Positions 27,801 to 38,458 of a stretch of 64,000 nt of DNA are shown here, piece after piece (position 1 is the first letter of the stretch; each line of letters starts with the position of its first letter). Source of the stretch: Marinobacter sediminicola (GTDB lineage Bacteria > Pseudomonadota > Gammaproteobacteria > Pseudomonadales > Oleiphilaceae); contig NZ_JAVIXR010000002.1 of NCBI RefSeq assembly GCF_031157525.1, forward strand, positions 62,001-126,000, given 5' to 3'. Under the pieces are notes generated by a model, which saw only the letters and a program-made list of their open reading frames with translations, did no database searches and was not told the origin of the DNA. The position numbers and the translations under genes are program-made.

Positions 27801-27816
27801 ATTTAGTTAGCGCTAC

Positions 27817-28959
27817 TTAAAGCGACTGGCGCAGCACATTCTCGATAGTTGCCGTTGATAGCACAACAGGATTGGCCTTCATGGAGGAAGCCCCAACGGC
27901 AGCTTGTGTCGCTGCAACTATGTGCTCTTCTGTTACACCAATTGAAGCCAGTCCTGGCAAACCATTCTGAACAATCCATTCACGAAAACGCTTTAGAGCC
28001 TGGCTTTCCGGCACCTCAAACACTTCAGCAATCCAACGAATTACATCATCGATACGAGCTTTATGCCCAGCCTCGACTACGTTATCCCGGTTTGCTGCAA
28101 TACCTGCAGGCAATAGAGCACCGCAGATGGCTCCGTGGGGCGCACCGCACAAACTGCCTAGCGGGCCGGCAATGCCATGCACAACTCCCAACCCGGAGTT
28201 CGCAAGAGCGAGCCCACCAAAGAGGCTTACCTGCGCCAAAGCATCACGAGCGTCCTTGGACTCCCCTTCCATCAACTGTTTCAAAGCATGAAGCCCCTTG
28301 GGGATAGCTTCTTTACACAACATATCTGTGAACAGGTTTGATCGCGACGAGAGATAGGGCTCGATGACCTGAGTAACCGCATCCAAACCTGAGTAGAGGC
28401 TGACTTGTTTGGGGCAATTATCGGTGAGCGCCGGGTCGACCAGCGCCAGATCCGGAAACAACTGGTTATCCCTCAAGCTCACCTTACGCTGGGCCTTAAC
28501 CACGTCGATAACCGCATTTCGAGTTACCTCTGCACCGGTGCCCGAGGTGGTTGGCACCAGTATCAACGGCAGGCGCTTGGCAGATAACGGCAGCCCGCTC
28601 CCTACCACCTCAAGATGGCTCAACAGCTCCGTGTGGCTTGGCAGCATGGCTGCAAGCACCTTTGCTGAATCCATAACCGAGCCACCACCAATGCCAAGTA
28701 CCAGATCGACCCCGAGTGATTTACCCTGTTCAACGGCGGCAGTAAGCGTGTTCAAGTCAGGCTCTTTTTCAATGGTCAGAGTCTGTACGATATCGATAGA
28801 CGTGAATGACTCGAACACTGCCGAGAGCCTGCCCGGGTTTTTGCCGTGCACAATCAATGCTCGCGAACCCAGTTTTGCTGCCCTGTCGTTCAACTGAGCG
28901 ATGAAACCACGCCCGAACAGAATCTCGGTTGGGGTCACCAAGCTAAATGTGCCTAACAT
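27817..28959 (-). CDS. Iron-containing alcohol dehydrogenase
   Basis: A 380-residue group III alcohol dehydrogenase/maleylacetate-reductase-like enzyme. The NAD(P)-binding turn GIGGGSVMDSAK is near residue 95, PTTSGTGAEVT near 137, and the metal ligands are in HGIAGPLG and GAPHGAICGALLP. It reduces an aldehyde or ketone, or oxidises the alcohol, with NAD(P)H and Fe2+. The ATG at 28959 is preferred over the TTG two codons upstream. Substrate not deducible. Confidence 0.9.
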   Translation of the reverse strand: MLGTFSLVTPTEILFGRGFIAQLNDRAAKLGSRALIVHGKNPGRLSAVFESFTSIDIVQTLTIEKEPDLNTLTAAVEQGKSLGVDLVLGIGGGSVMDSAKVLAAMLPSHTELLSHLEVVGSGLPLSAKRLPLILVPTTSGTGAEVTRNAVIDVVKAQRKVSLRDNQLFPDLALVDPALTDNCPKQVSLYSGLDAVTQVIEPYLSSRSNLFTDMLCKEAIPKGLHALKQLMEGESKDARDALAQVSLFGGLALANSGLGVVHGIAGPLGSLCGAPHGAICGALLPAGIAANRDNVVEAGHKARIDDVIRWIAEVFEVPESQALKRFREWIVQNGLPGLASIGVTEEHIVAATQAAVGASSMKANPVVLSTATIENVLRQSL

Positions 28960-29097
28960 AAACAATGCCGCCTTGAAGATTGGAAGGGATGCCCGCTTTA
29001 TGGAACCTCAGCGTACCTTTTCCTTTATCATTCGGGAATGTGCGATTTTCGATTCAATGCGCCACACACTCACTTGCCTGTAGATACGCCTATCACT

Positions 29098-30060
29098 ATG
29101 CCCACCGCCACATCGACCGAGCCAACCATCTCCGAAGCTGAGATAGAACAGGCCATTCGCTCAGGCATCGAGCGTTACTTCGACGGCTGCCGGGCACGGG
29201 TGCCGGCGTTTATTGACCGCCACTTCCACTACCCCGGTGCCCTGGAAACCAACCGGATGGCGCTGGGATGGGACATGTTGCGGGCCCCGATAAATCTACT
29301 GTGGGCGCCAGTCTACGCCCTGGCATGCCTGATAAAAATCCTGACCCCCAAACGCACAGGCCTGATGTGGCTGCACGGGTTGGCAAACCGTGTTCCCGCA
29401 GGTTTTACCACCCGGGTACAGCAGCACATCTCGCACCTTATTCTGGTAGATCTACTGAATGATGGTCAGGACGCTCCCTTGCTGGAGAGCCATTTGATTG
29501 AGGCGTTGGAGACTGTCTATGAGCGCCATGCTTCTGGGCCAGTCGATCATCAGCGGTTTAGCAAATTGGCTGAACCGCTGGTCGCGGACGCTCTCAGCCA
29601 GTACCTGATAACCCGAACAGCGTCTGCCGATATCACCAACAGCATTTCCTGCACGGTGCTGGGCGCGTTCGCATTCCAGAAGTTTACGCCAGGTGGCATT
29701 GGGCTCGGGGTGGTGCTCGCTTCCATGCTGGCAAAAACCCTGGCCGCCAAAGACTTCATTTTGGGCGAGACAATCGGTGGGTGGTATTACAGCTGGTTTC
29801 CGCCGGAGCCTACGCTGGCGACAACGGCCAGCGTTATGATCGCTGTTATGGCCGCACTGGCGGCGTTTGCGGCCCTATCCGGTGTCATCTTCGATCCAGT
29901 ACAAGCGGCGGTCGGCTTGCATCGTCGGCGCCTGCATAAGTTACTGGATCACCTGCAGCGGGACGTCACCCTCAGCACCCAAAGCAGCTTTCGCCCGAAA
30001 GATCAGTTTGTGGCGCGGATTCTGGATACCTTCGACATGATCAAATCCGGCCTACTTTAG
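29098..30060 (+). CDS. DUF6635-like membrane protein
   Basis: About 320 residues. RVPAFIDRHFHYPGALETNRMALGWD near the N-terminus is followed by hydrophobic stretches at about 75-95, 190-230 and 255-285. The opening resembles proteins I recall as DUF6635, but the match is from memory. The start is uncertain: an ATG at 29098 precedes the conserved part, while the frame is open from 29038. It ends immediately against the stop of the converging small gene, with no intergenic base. Function unknown, probably inner membrane. Confidence 0.68.
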   Translation: MPTATSTEPTISEAEIEQAIRSGIERYFDGCRARVPAFIDRHFHYPGALETNRMALGWDMLRAPINLLWAPVYALACLIKILTPKRTGLMWLHGLANRVPAGFTTRVQQHISHLILVDLLNDGQDAPLLESHLIEALETVYERHASGPVDHQRFSKLAEPLVADALSQYLITRTASADITNSISCTVLGAFAFQKFTPGGIGLGVVLASMLAKTLAAKDFILGETIGGWYYSWFPPEPTLATTASVMIAVMAALAAFAALSGVIFDPVQAAVGLHRRRLHKLLDHLQRDVTLSTQSSFRPKDQFVARILDTFDMIKSGLL

Positions 30061-30486
30061 CTATTCGTCAACCTGGAGCGTTTCAAGCAGCTCATCTATG
30101 TCTGCTTTAAGTTCCTTATCATCAATTTTATTCGCGTTAACTTTTGCCGCTTGGAGGTTTTTGATGGCGGCATCCGTTTGGCCCAATTCAACCTGCAAGG
30201 TGGCCATGGAAAATGCGATCGACGACATATGATCTTTTGCATTGATTGCCACGGCTTTTTCCATAGCCTTGTCGTAGCCTGCCAAAGCCTCTTCCAAGTC
30301 TTCTGTAAAATCGGCAAGCGTTTCCCATTGTTCCGGGTGGTCTTTGTCGGTATTTTCGTTATCGATGCAGACAGATTTCAGCTCTGCATAGAGCGCATCA
30401 AAAGTCGCAGCATCATCGTTTTGGTCAGCCTCCATAAGCTTTTCCGCTAGGCTGTAAACGGATTTATATATCTTGGTACTAATCAT
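30061..30486 (-). CDS. Hypothetical small helical, TPR-like protein
   Basis: A 141-residue acidic, all-helical protein. A segment such as YDKAMEKAVAINAKDHMSS followed by ATLQVELGQTDAAIKNLQ reads like one to two tetratricopeptide-type helix pairs. No signal peptide, no enzyme motif. The ATG at 30486 has AAAGG upstream. It lies 33 bases behind the solute-binding protein gene and may share its transcript. Not recognised. Confidence 0.65.
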   Translation of the reverse strand: MISTKIYKSVYSLAEKLMEADQNDDAATFDALYAELKSVCIDNENTDKDHPEQWETLADFTEDLEEALAGYDKAMEKAVAINAKDHMSSIAFSMATLQVELGQTDAAIKNLQAAKVNANKIDDKELKADIDELLETLQVDE

Positions 30487-30519
30487 CACTTATCACCTTT
30501 CCAACCCCTGCGGGCGTAT

Positions 30520-31287
30520 CTAATAGTATTGTTCAATGATTTTCTGAATTTCACCCTCACTTTCGAGTTGTCTGTGCGCCTCTCTAAGCTGCGCCAGCGT
30601 ACTGTCATCAACACCCGCCCGGCTGATGCCGTGATAAAGTTCCGAGCCGCTGAGGGCAAAAGGGTGTATGGCGAGACGCCGGTATGCCGGGAGGTGCCGA
30701 ATCTGGTATGCCGTTGCGATTCTTGATTCGAAAAAGCCCAGTATCCGCCCATTGGCTACTTTAAGATAATTGAGTTCCCCCTTACTGACCGCCTCAAAGC
30801 TATCAGCAAACTCTGGATCGTTTTTCATCCGAGTCTCGAACTCGTGTGAATAGAAGACACCCGATTGATACCCATACTTCATGCCCCGCGCCCGGCTTTC
30901 CTTGACCAGGTCATCCAGTGACGTAATAGGCAGGTTTTTATTATCCTTGCTAACAACAAGAACCATCTCATCCAGATACACCGGACCAATCCATTCTATA
31001 TATTCAGAGCGCTCCGGAGTTTTGGACATATTCGTCATGTAGTGCAACGTACCAATTTGCATCGATCTCAAACCACGTTCCCAGGGCTGATCTAAAAAAA
31101 CCGGGCGGTAGCCGGCTCGCTCGATGATTCTCGATGCAATCTCCACACTGTACCCTGTCCAACGACCTTGGGAATCCAGGTGGTAATTGGGTGGGAAATC
31201 CGTCACTCGCACTTTCAGCGTATTTTCAGCGAAAGCAGCACCCGAGCAGAAGAGCAATGCCAGCAGGAAGGTACGCAATCCGTTCAT
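30520..31287 (-). CDS. Exported family-3 solute-binding protein-like
   Basis: A 255-residue periplasmic protein with a signal peptide (residues 1-20) and a type-II periplasmic-binding fold. The lobe opens with LKVRVTDFPPNYHLDSQG and has the pattern GYSVEIASRIIERAGY. No ABC permease or ATPase gene is near, and many such orphan proteins in gammaproteobacteria are not transport components but sensors. Amino-acid binding is possible; the ligand is unknown. Confidence 0.82.
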   Translation of the reverse strand: MNGLRTFLLALLFCSGAAFAENTLKVRVTDFPPNYHLDSQGRWTGYSVEIASRIIERAGYRPVFLDQPWERGLRSMQIGTLHYMTNMSKTPERSEYIEWIGPVYLDEMVLVVSKDNKNLPITSLDDLVKESRARGMKYGYQSGVFYSHEFETRMKNDPEFADSFEAVSKGELNYLKVANGRILGFFESRIATAYQIRHLPAYRRLAIHPFALSGSELYHGISRAGVDDSTLAQLREAHRQLESEGEIQKIIEQYY

Positions 31288-31366
31288 AGCTAAATTCCAG
31301 ATGATGAGTTATTCAACTTAACATCATAGAGCCTGAAACTGCGACAGGTATGCAAACCCGCAGGCT

Positions 31367-33136
31367 TTACGTTTCATAGGCCTTACGATAATTACCCTGA
31401 TAATCAAAGATCCGCTCCTGCACGTGCCAGTAATGCTTCTGTTTACGGGCAATAACAAAATCCGGCGCAGGCATCAAAGCCTGCATCTCAAGCACCTCAT
31501 CAATCCTGCCAAACGCGCGCGGAGCTTGGCTATTCGCTAAACGCCGGCCAAATAGTTTGTTGAAGACGTTACGTTGCGCCGGTTTGCTGAAATCAAACGA
31601 CTCGCTGAGTTCTTCACCGTCTTCGCTGTGATAGGTGATTTTCAGTTTGCTGCCCGTGCCACTCAGGGTGATGCCGGCGCAACGGATCACCATGGCATCT
31701 TTCAGTTTCAGAGCATCTTTTAGCTGATCGTCCGGGTCAATAATGGCCTTTTTACACTGGTGGCAATTACGGGCAGCGATATCATTCTCAGCATTGCAAT
31801 GTGGGCATTCCTTGAAACGGAAACGGTAATCGCACTGTTCCGGGCGTCCGTTCCGCGCTCCAGGCTCATCCTCTTCCACAGGTTCCAGCAGCCCCTGACA
31901 ACGGCGACCGTAATGCTCGATCACATGGCCGTCACTGTCTGTTTTACCCCAGAAGACATTGGCAAACCCGCAGCCCGGGCAAAATACCTGCACCGGCTCG
32001 CTATCGGGGTTCGGTTTCTTCTCCCCCACTTCCGGGTGATGGAGATTCACATTATTGCCGGCGTAATCGATCACCATGCAATCCTGTTTGCCTTCATCCA
32101 GACGAAGACCACGACCTACGATCTGCTGATACAAACTCACCGACTGGGTAGGGCGAAGAATGGCGATAAAATCCACGTGGGGGGCATCAAAGCCGGTGGT
32201 GAGAACAGATACATTCACCAGATACTTTAATTGCTGCTGCTTGAAACCCTGAATCAGGGAATCCCGCTCATTCTGGTCGGTAGTGCCGGTAATCAACGCC
32301 GTTTGGTGAACTGGCAGATAGCCTGTGATCTCCTTCGCATGATCCACGGTTGCCGCAAAGATCATCACCGCCTTGCGCTCAACCGCCAGCTCCACCACCT
32401 GCTCGATAATGGCCCGGGTTACACGCTGGTGTTTGCTCAACAGTTGGTTAACGTCTTTTTCGGTGTACTCGCCAAAGCGGTTCTGAGACAAGGTGGAGAA
32501 ATCGTATTGTGTTACCGCTGCATCGACCAACTCGGGTTTAGTGAGATACCCCCGGTTAATCATATAGCTCAGCGGCAGTTCGTAGATGCAGTGCACAAAG
32601 GGCTTATCCTGCTCACTACGAACAAAGCCCCGGTAGTGATAGCGATAGATCCAGCCCATGGCCAAACGATAGGGTGTGGCGGTCAGGCCGAGTACTTTAA
32701 GGGAGGTGTTCTGCTGCCGTAGCAGGTCGATAATTGTTTGGTACTGACTGCTGTCATCATCGCTAACCCGATGGCACTCATCGATGATGATCAGTGAGTA
32801 TTCATCTCTGAACTGATCCAGATTGGCCGATACGGACTGCACACTGGCGAAGGTGACCTGATGCAGGTTTTCCTTGCGCTTGAGCCCGGCTGAGAAGATG
32901 CCGCCCGTAAGCCCATAGCTCTGGTATTTGGCGTGATTCTGCTCCACCAGTTCTTTTACGTGGGTCAGAACCAGAATTTTGCGTCGGGCAAGGCGGGCCA
33001 ATTCAGCGATAACCAGGCTCTTACCCGCACCGGTTGGCAGCACAATAACGGCGGATTCATCGGATTTTCGAAAGTGCCTCAAGGTGGCGTCCACGGCTTC
33101 CTGCTGGTAAGGCCGCAGTTTGAAAGGAGCATTCAT
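31367..33136 (-). CDS. DEAD/DEAH-family superfamily II helicase with C-terminal zinc ribbons
   Basis: A 589-residue helicase. Motif I is PTGAGKS (~35), motif II is IIDECH (~118), motif III is LTATPYR, motif VI is QIVGRGLR. After the two RecA domains (to ~350) the C-terminal part has two cysteine clusters: CPGC ... RRCQG, and CPHCNAEND...CHQC, probable zinc ribbons for nucleic-acid binding. It resembles the SSL2/RadD group of DNA-repair helicases and may be RadD. Its ATG overlaps the stop of the upstream gene by one base (TAATG), so it is coupled to the DUF4124 gene. Confidence 0.88.
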   Translation of the reverse strand: MNAPFKLRPYQQEAVDATLRHFRKSDESAVIVLPTGAGKSLVIAELARLARRKILVLTHVKELVEQNHAKYQSYGLTGGIFSAGLKRKENLHQVTFASVQSVSANLDQFRDEYSLIIIDECHRVSDDDSSQYQTIIDLLRQQNTSLKVLGLTATPYRLAMGWIYRYHYRGFVRSEQDKPFVHCIYELPLSYMINRGYLTKPELVDAAVTQYDFSTLSQNRFGEYTEKDVNQLLSKHQRVTRAIIEQVVELAVERKAVMIFAATVDHAKEITGYLPVHQTALITGTTDQNERDSLIQGFKQQQLKYLVNVSVLTTGFDAPHVDFIAILRPTQSVSLYQQIVGRGLRLDEGKQDCMVIDYAGNNVNLHHPEVGEKKPNPDSEPVQVFCPGCGFANVFWGKTDSDGHVIEHYGRRCQGLLEPVEEDEPGARNGRPEQCDYRFRFKECPHCNAENDIAARNCHQCKKAIIDPDDQLKDALKLKDAMVIRCAGITLSGTGSKLKITYHSEDGEELSESFDFSKPAQRNVFNKLFGRRLANSQAPRAFGRIDEVLEMQALMPAPDFVIARKQKHYWHVQERIFDYQGNYRKAYET

Positions 33137-34077
33137 TAAAGTCGGATAACTCCGCCACCTTGATCGAACAACCAGCGGTTCCAGTCCGAACCCAGCATGG
33201 TTACACCACCAAGGTAGTTATCATCCACAAGGTAATACGAGAGTGTGCGATCCCCCCTGTTGAAGTTGTGCATCAGCCGCACCACAAAGTTGCGTCTGGT
33301 CGGTGTCGAGAGCAAGAAACAGACAAACTGGCCCGACTGAGCCCTCAGACTGCCACTTCCAGACGAATCTGAATGCCGCCATTTGTCACTTGGTAATTTC
33401 AAAAACTGATCGATCTCCGCCAAACGGCCCTGCTCACGGGCTCGAGCGACAACCCACTGGTTATCCGGGTGTCGCTCAAAATACAAACCCGATTCATCTC
33501 GTTCCAACATTTCCATCTGCTCAGCGAGCCCTTCGTTTAACCAGGCAGGCGCATAGGGAATGATCGAATCGACAACCGCGTGGCTTACCTCGTGCTTGAT
33601 CGTTTTAAAGGTAAGGCTCCGGTGTTCCCGAATATAAACAACAATCTGGTGTTCGGAGGGTATATACAGTCCGTACGAAGCAATGGAGCTGCCTCTATTA
33701 TTACCAATCAGATAGTTCTGATATTCAGCCTTACCCCTGAAAATCAGAATATTGACTGGCACCGTCCTGTACATATCAAAGGACATGACACGATCAAAAA
33801 ACTCGTAAACATTATTCACGCCATCAGCAATCTGCTGATGTTCCTCACCTGTCAGTTCAACATCTACAGCTTTAATGTCGATCTCATAGCGCGCCCATTT
33901 CGACGCGCCTGGCTTAACCCTGACCTCTTCCTGCTCAATGCGGTGGTCTTTTCGATCACTGAAGTGAACCTTCCCGTCTTCGTCCACCCACTTATAGATC
34001 TGTGCGTAGCCGGGGCTCGCAAACACCGCAAAGAGCAAAAACACGAGGACTGGATGCACGGCTGTCCGAACCGTCAA
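33136..34077 (-). CDS. DUF4124 protein with MA-type peptidase domain
   Basis: A 313-residue exported protein. The signal peptide is residues 1-25, the DUF4124 domain follows ([17 protein letters not shown]), and a later segment has [10 protein letters not shown], an HExxH zinc-protease motif, with the downstream Glu in [11 protein letters not shown]. This is the gluzincin/MA-like pattern, so it is probably a periplasmic metallopeptidase. It overlaps slyD by four bases upstream and the helicase by one base downstream. Confidence 0.85.
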   Translation of the reverse strand: MTVRTAVHPVLVFLLFAVFASPGYAQIYKWVDEDGKVHFSDRKDHRIEQEEVRVKPGASKWARYEIDIKAVDVELTGEEHQQIADGVNNVYEFFDRVMSFDMYRTVPVNILIFRGKAEYQNYLIGNNRGSSIASYGLYIPSEHQIVVYIREHRSLTFKTIKHEVSHAVVDSIIPYAPAWLNEGLAEQMEMLERDESGLYFERHPDNQWVVARAREQGRLAEIDQFLKLPSDKWRHSDSSGSGSLRAQSGQFVCFLLSTPTRRNFVVRLMHNFNRGDRTLSYYLVDDNYLGGVTMLGSDWNRWLFDQGGGVIRL

Positions 34078-34553
34078 TGATGACCGCCGGGGCCATGTGC
34101 ATGGCCATGTGCTAACTCTTCCGGATCAGCAGCGCGAACTTCAATGATTTCGATATCAAAGGTGAGGGTTTTGCCCGCCATCGGATGGTTCGTGTCCACA
34201 TCGGCAAATTTGAGGCCGACCTTGGCGACAACCACATGACGGCGGCCGTGCTCTGTTTGCACCTGGGCGACCATGCCCTTCTTCCAGCGTTTGGCTCCCA
34301 TCAAATGCTTGACGGGTACGCGTTGAATGGCATCAGCTTTACGCGGCCCGTAAGCTTTTTCCGGAGCGAGGGTAACGCTGAAGGTATCGCCAGCCTCGCG
34401 CCCCTCCATAGCTTCTTCCAAACCTCGGATAACACCACCGTGGCCATGCAGGTAGGCATTTGGCTCGCCGCCGCGCGAGCTTTCAACAGCATTGCCTTGT
34501 TCATCACTAACGTTGTAGTGGAACAGGACCACTTGGTTCTTTTCGATGGGCAT
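34074..34553 (-). CDS. SlyD-like FKBP-type peptidyl-prolyl isomerase
   Basis: A 159-residue FKBP with an inserted-flap domain. The N-terminal strand is VVLFHYNVSDEQG, then a GLEEAMEGREAGD loop, and a second FKBP strand FDIEIIEVRA. The C-terminus is a histidine-rich tail ([11 protein letters not shown]) that could bind nickel or zinc as in E. coli SlyD, which delivers Ni to hydrogenase. The ATG at 34553 is preferred over a TTG 21 bases earlier. Coupled by ATGA overlap to the metalloprotease gene. Confidence 0.88.
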   Translation of the reverse strand: MPIEKNQVVLFHYNVSDEQGNAVESSRGGEPNAYLHGHGGVIRGLEEAMEGREAGDTFSVTLAPEKAYGPRKADAIQRVPVKHLMGAKRWKKGMVAQVQTEHGRRHVVVAKVGLKFADVDTNHPMAGKTLTFDIEIIEVRAADPEELAHGHAHGPGGHH

Positions 34554-34615
34554 AGGGTTCTCTGCGTTGGTCAAAAGTACGCCATTATAACCAGCAGCGG
34601 CGCTGACTTCAGCGA

Positions 34616-36766
34616 CTAGTTTGCGGAACTGGCGTCAGGGCTTGGCACTTCACCATCAACAAGGGCTATAAACTCTGAAACTGGGACAGGATGACTGAAA
34701 TAGTACCCTTGATAGAGATCACACCCGAGCCCTTGGAGAACATCCAGATGGGACTCTTTTTCCACGCCTTCAGCCACAACACTAATGCCAAAATTCTTGC
34801 CTAAATCAATGATGGATTTCACCATAACCAAATCCATTTCATTGTTAAGCAAGTCGCCCGTAAAAGAGTGGTCAACCTTGATTTCATTGATCGGGAGATG
34901 TTTCAAATAACTCAGCGATGAATAGCCCGTTCCAAAATCGTCCAAAGAAAACGACAACCCGAACGCAACCAACTCATTGAGCTTTTCTATAATTTCGTTG
35001 GTGTCACCCAGCAAAACCGTCTCGGTAATTTCCAGCGTAAGCTTGGAGCGATCAACACCAAACTCTGAAACAATCCTTTTCACATTCGCCACGAAATCCC
35101 CAGACCAAACCTGCTTGGCACTGGTGTTAATTGATACGCGCAAATGTTGATATCGCGAATCGGATTCCCACTCCTTTAGCTGTTTGCAGGCTTCAGCCAA
35201 CACCCATTCACCCATCGGAGAAATCAGGTTCGACCCTTCCACTACAGCGATAAACTCGCTCGGGCGGAGCAGGCCACGCTCAGGATGGTCCCAACGAATC
35301 AGTGCCTCCGCAGATACCAGATTCTGGCCTGGATCGTACTGAGGCTGGTAGTGCAAAACAAAATCACCTTGAACCAACGAGTGCCGCAACTCCTTTTCCA
35401 GGCGTGCCGTTCTATCAATTTCATCCTGAATGACCGGATCAAATACGGCAAAATCATCACGCCCCTTGCTCTTTGCCTGGTACAACGCCAAGTCAGCAAG
35501 CTGGAGCAACTCAGTGGCCATTTTCAAGCCAGGCTCAAAAATGGTGATCCCGATGCTTGCCGTCACAGCGTATTCAATGGGAGGGCGATTATTGTTCAGT
35601 TTTATACTGACTTTTTTACCTATGGCTGTGCGGACATCCTGAGCAATCAACTTTGCTTTAACCGCCGCTTTTTGCGGATCGGCATCCAGATCACTGAGAA
35701 CAACAACGAACTCATCGCCGCCAAATCTGGCAACGGTATCGTCGCCACGCACCAGAGAATTAAGCCGAGCCCCCAAGACCACCAGCAAATCGTCACCGGC
35801 TTGGTGACCATAGGTGTCATTGAGACTCTTGAAGTTATCCAGATCCACAAAAAACACTGCGCCGCATTTTCCGGAGCGTTTGCAGCGATCAAGCGCGAGA
35901 CCTAGCCGGTCGCTCAATAGGGCGCGATTCGGAAGCTTGGTCAGGGGGTCGTAAAAAGCCAGTGACTCAATTTTGGATTGATCAATTTTCTGCTGAGTAA
36001 CGTCTTGGATAATGCCTGCCAGCAACTCCGGTTTACCGTCTTCATCGCATTGTACAATGTCGCCCCGATCCCAAAGCCATATCACTTTGCCATCAGGCCG
36101 CTTAAACCGGAACTCAATATCATAGGGGGTATTGTTTTCCAACAACGCCTGAAGCGCATCGGCAACACGTTGCTGGTCTTCCTCCATAACGCGGTCCATA
36201 AAATCCGAAAACGACGCTGCGGACCGGTAAACGCCTGTGATTTCCTCCCAACCTTTATTGAACAACACATTATTGGTTCGTGTGTTCCAGTCCCACATGC
36301 CTTCCCGGGAAACGGCCAGGACATGCTCCAGACGCTTGGCGTTAAATTCAGCCAGGTTCTTTAACTCGGTTATTTCGGTGATGTCGCGGGCGATAACAGC
36401 AATATTCAACTCGCCGAGACTGTTTTTGAAAGGGATTTTTAGAGACTGGAAGTGGCGAATTTTGCCCGTATTGTTATCGGTAGAATCTTCGTAAACTGTT
36501 TCAGGCTTGAAGCGTCGCATTACGCTCTGGACATTCTCTTTGAAAAACCTGCCCTGCTCCTTATTACCTGTAAAAAAGGAGTCTTCTTTACCAATCATTT
36601 CTTCTGGGGTGGTGCCATAGAGTTTGGCGACGAAATCATTGACGAAAACAAAGTTGCCATCCCAGTCTTTGGCCAGGATAGGCTCTGGTATTGCGTTAAC
36701 GATGTCAGACAGCAACCGGTTCTTTTCTCTTTCAGCATCCAGTTGTGATTTAGGTGAATCGCCCAT
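34616..36766 (-). CDS. PAS-PAS-GGDEF-EAL c-di-GMP enzyme
   Basis: A 716-residue cytoplasmic protein. PAS 15-140 and 145-270 (KGWEEITGVYR, PAC end), GGDEF 275-440 with intact GGDEF and a preceding RGDD inhibitory site, EAL 455-705 with EALIRWDHP, ITETVLL and DDFGTGYSSLSYL. Both catalytic cores look functional. The direction of net activity is not predictable. It is separated from slyD by 62 bases. Confidence 0.92.
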   Translation of the reverse strand: MGDSPKSQLDAEREKNRLLSDIVNAIPEPILAKDWDGNFVFVNDFVAKLYGTTPEEMIGKEDSFFTGNKEQGRFFKENVQSVMRRFKPETVYEDSTDNNTGKIRHFQSLKIPFKNSLGELNIAVIARDITEITELKNLAEFNAKRLEHVLAVSREGMWDWNTRTNNVLFNKGWEEITGVYRSAASFSDFMDRVMEEDQQRVADALQALLENNTPYDIEFRFKRPDGKVIWLWDRGDIVQCDEDGKPELLAGIIQDVTQQKIDQSKIESLAFYDPLTKLPNRALLSDRLGLALDRCKRSGKCGAVFFVDLDNFKSLNDTYGHQAGDDLLVVLGARLNSLVRGDDTVARFGGDEFVVVLSDLDADPQKAAVKAKLIAQDVRTAIGKKVSIKLNNNRPPIEYAVTASIGITIFEPGLKMATELLQLADLALYQAKSKGRDDFAVFDPVIQDEIDRTARLEKELRHSLVQGDFVLHYQPQYDPGQNLVSAEALIRWDHPERGLLRPSEFIAVVEGSNLISPMGEWVLAEACKQLKEWESDSRYQHLRVSINTSAKQVWSGDFVANVKRIVSEFGVDRSKLTLEITETVLLGDTNEIIEKLNELVAFGLSFSLDDFGTGYSSLSYLKHLPINEIKVDHSFTGDLLNNEMDLVMVKSIIDLGKNFGISVVAEGVEKESHLDVLQGLGCDLYQGYYFSHPVPVSEFIALVDGEVPSPDASSAN

Positions 36767-36981
36767 GAAAATGCTGCCTGTTCTATAGAATCTTGAAACT
36801 AGCGCAGTGGTTATGGGGTGTCAAAAAAACAAAGCGTCTAGCGATATACTGTGCGCCTGAACGTATTCACACGAGGGGTCTGAAACAAGACCGCTTATGA
36901 CGGTTTGGCAAGAAACCACCATAAGCTTGGCCAACGCGATATTATGAAGCCATCAAGCTCATCCAGAGACAGGGTAATCTA

Positions 36982-37434
36982 ATGAAATTAAATAAACTTC
37001 TAGCCGCTGGTGCAGTCAGCACCGCGATTTTTCTAAGCGCCTGCGCAAATACACCAGAGGCCACAGATAACAATGTGACTACTGAAAACCTTATAAATGG
37101 CGGCGAGTGGATTGTTGAGGACATTGGCGGCAACGGCATTATCGACAGCTCCCGTGTCAGCATTGTATTCATGGAAGACAATCGGGTGGGCGGTAGCTCA
37201 TCCTGCAATCGTTACAGCGGCGAATACCAACTCAATGGATCCACATTGTCTGTTGGCGATAACATGGCATCTACCCGTATGGCTTGCCCGCCGGCGCTGA
37301 TGAATCAGGAAGAATCTTTTTTGAAGCTGCTCATGAATGTGAACCAGGCGCGCTTTGGCGATCACGGCGAATTGCTGCTGAGCACCCCGGATGGCGAAAC
37401 AATCCGCGCTTTCCCGTCGTCACCCAAACCGTAA
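36982..37434 (+). CDS. META domain (HslJ-like) lipoprotein
   Basis: A 150-residue lipoprotein. The signal peptide ends in the lipobox LSAC, then a META/DUF306 domain begins WIVEDIGGNGIIDSSRVSI with the family SSCNRYSGEY and the later MACPPALMNQEESFL. HslJ of E. coli is a heat-shock-inducible member associated with novobiocin resistance. Located 13 bases before the threonine aldolase start, so probably one transcript. Confidence 0.85.
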   Translation: MKLNKLLAAGAVSTAIFLSACANTPEATDNNVTTENLINGGEWIVEDIGGNGIIDSSRVSIVFMEDNRVGGSSSCNRYSGEYQLNGSTLSVGDNMASTRMACPPALMNQEESFLKLLMNVNQARFGDHGELLLSTPDGETIRAFPSSPKP

Positions 37435-37447
37435 CAAAGACGCCCTC

Positions 37448-38458
37448 ATGAGCGATTTCCGTAGCGATACCGTTACCCGCCCTACCGCTGAAATGCGCGA
37501 AGCCATGGCGAGCGCCGAGGTGGGCGACGACGTTTACGGTGACGACCCCACCGTTAACAGCTTGCAGACCTTCGCTGCCGACCGGTTGGGCTTTGAATCA
37601 GCGCTGTTTACCGCCACCGGCACCCAGGCCAATCTGATCGCGATCATGAGCCATTGTGGCCGGGGCGATGAATACCTTTGCGGTCAGTCTGCGCACAACT
37701 ATCGTTATGAAGGCGGTGGCGCTGCCGTGCTTGGCAGCGTTCAACCGCAACCCATCGAAAACGAGCCCGACGGCAGCATCAACCTTGAAAAAGCGAGAGC
37801 TGCCATAAAGGCCGACGACGTCCACTTCGCGTCTACCCGCCTGCTCTCACTGGAAAACACCATTGGTGGCAAAGTGCTGTCACTGAATTACCAGCGCCAG
37901 GCTCGCGCCTTTTGCGACGACCACAATTTAATGCTGCACCTGGACGGCGCCCGGGTGTTCAATGCAGCGGTGAAATCCAACTGTGATGTCACCGAGATAA
38001 CCCAACACTATGATTCGGTCAGTGTCTGCCTCTCAAAAGGTCTGGGCGCGCCTGTTGGTTCGTTGCTGCTGGGTTCAAAAGCCTTTATTGAGCGAGCAAC
38101 ACGGCTGCGTAAAATGGTGGGTGGTGGCATGCGCCAAGCCGGCATTCTGGCCGCTGCCGGTCGAATTGCTCTGGAACAAGGACCACAACGGCTGTTTAAA
38201 GACCACCAAAACGCCGAATACCTCAGCGCCGGACTGGCCGGAATCCCGCAGCTGGAAATCAACCCCGCAAGCACCCAGACCAATATCGTCTACGCCCGCT
38301 GCCGGTCCGACAGAGCTGCGCAACTGCGTGACTACCTGATTGAACAGAACATCCTGATCACGGCAGGCAACCCCATTCGCTTCGTGACGCACCTGGATGT
38401 GAACCGCCAGGATGTCGACCAGTTGCTGGATGCTATTCGGCGGTTCTATCAATCTTGA
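37448..38458 (+). CDS. ltaE: Low-specificity L-threonine aldolase
   Basis: A 336-residue PLP enzyme of fold type I cleaving L-threonine and L-allo-threonine to glycine and acetaldehyde. It has FRSDTVTRPTAEMREAM at the start, LHLDGARVFNAA for the cofactor-binding Asp, and the Schiff-base lysine in VCLSKGLGAPVGS. The ATG at 37448 is chosen because the family starts with this segment; the frame is open further upstream into the META gene. The last base of its TGA stop is also the first base of a 32-bp repeat copied from the thioredoxin gene. Confidence 0.92.
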   Translation: MSDFRSDTVTRPTAEMREAMASAEVGDDVYGDDPTVNSLQTFAADRLGFESALFTATGTQANLIAIMSHCGRGDEYLCGQSAHNYRYEGGGAAVLGSVQPQPIENEPDGSINLEKARAAIKADDVHFASTRLLSLENTIGGKVLSLNYQRQARAFCDDHNLMLHLDGARVFNAAVKSNCDVTEITQHYDSVSVCLSKGLGAPVGSLLLGSKAFIERATRLRKMVGGGMRQAGILAAAGRIALEQGPQRLFKDHQNAEYLSAGLAGIPQLEINPASTQTNIVYARCRSDRAAQLRDYLIEQNILITAGNPIRFVTHLDVNRQDVDQLLDAIRRFYQS

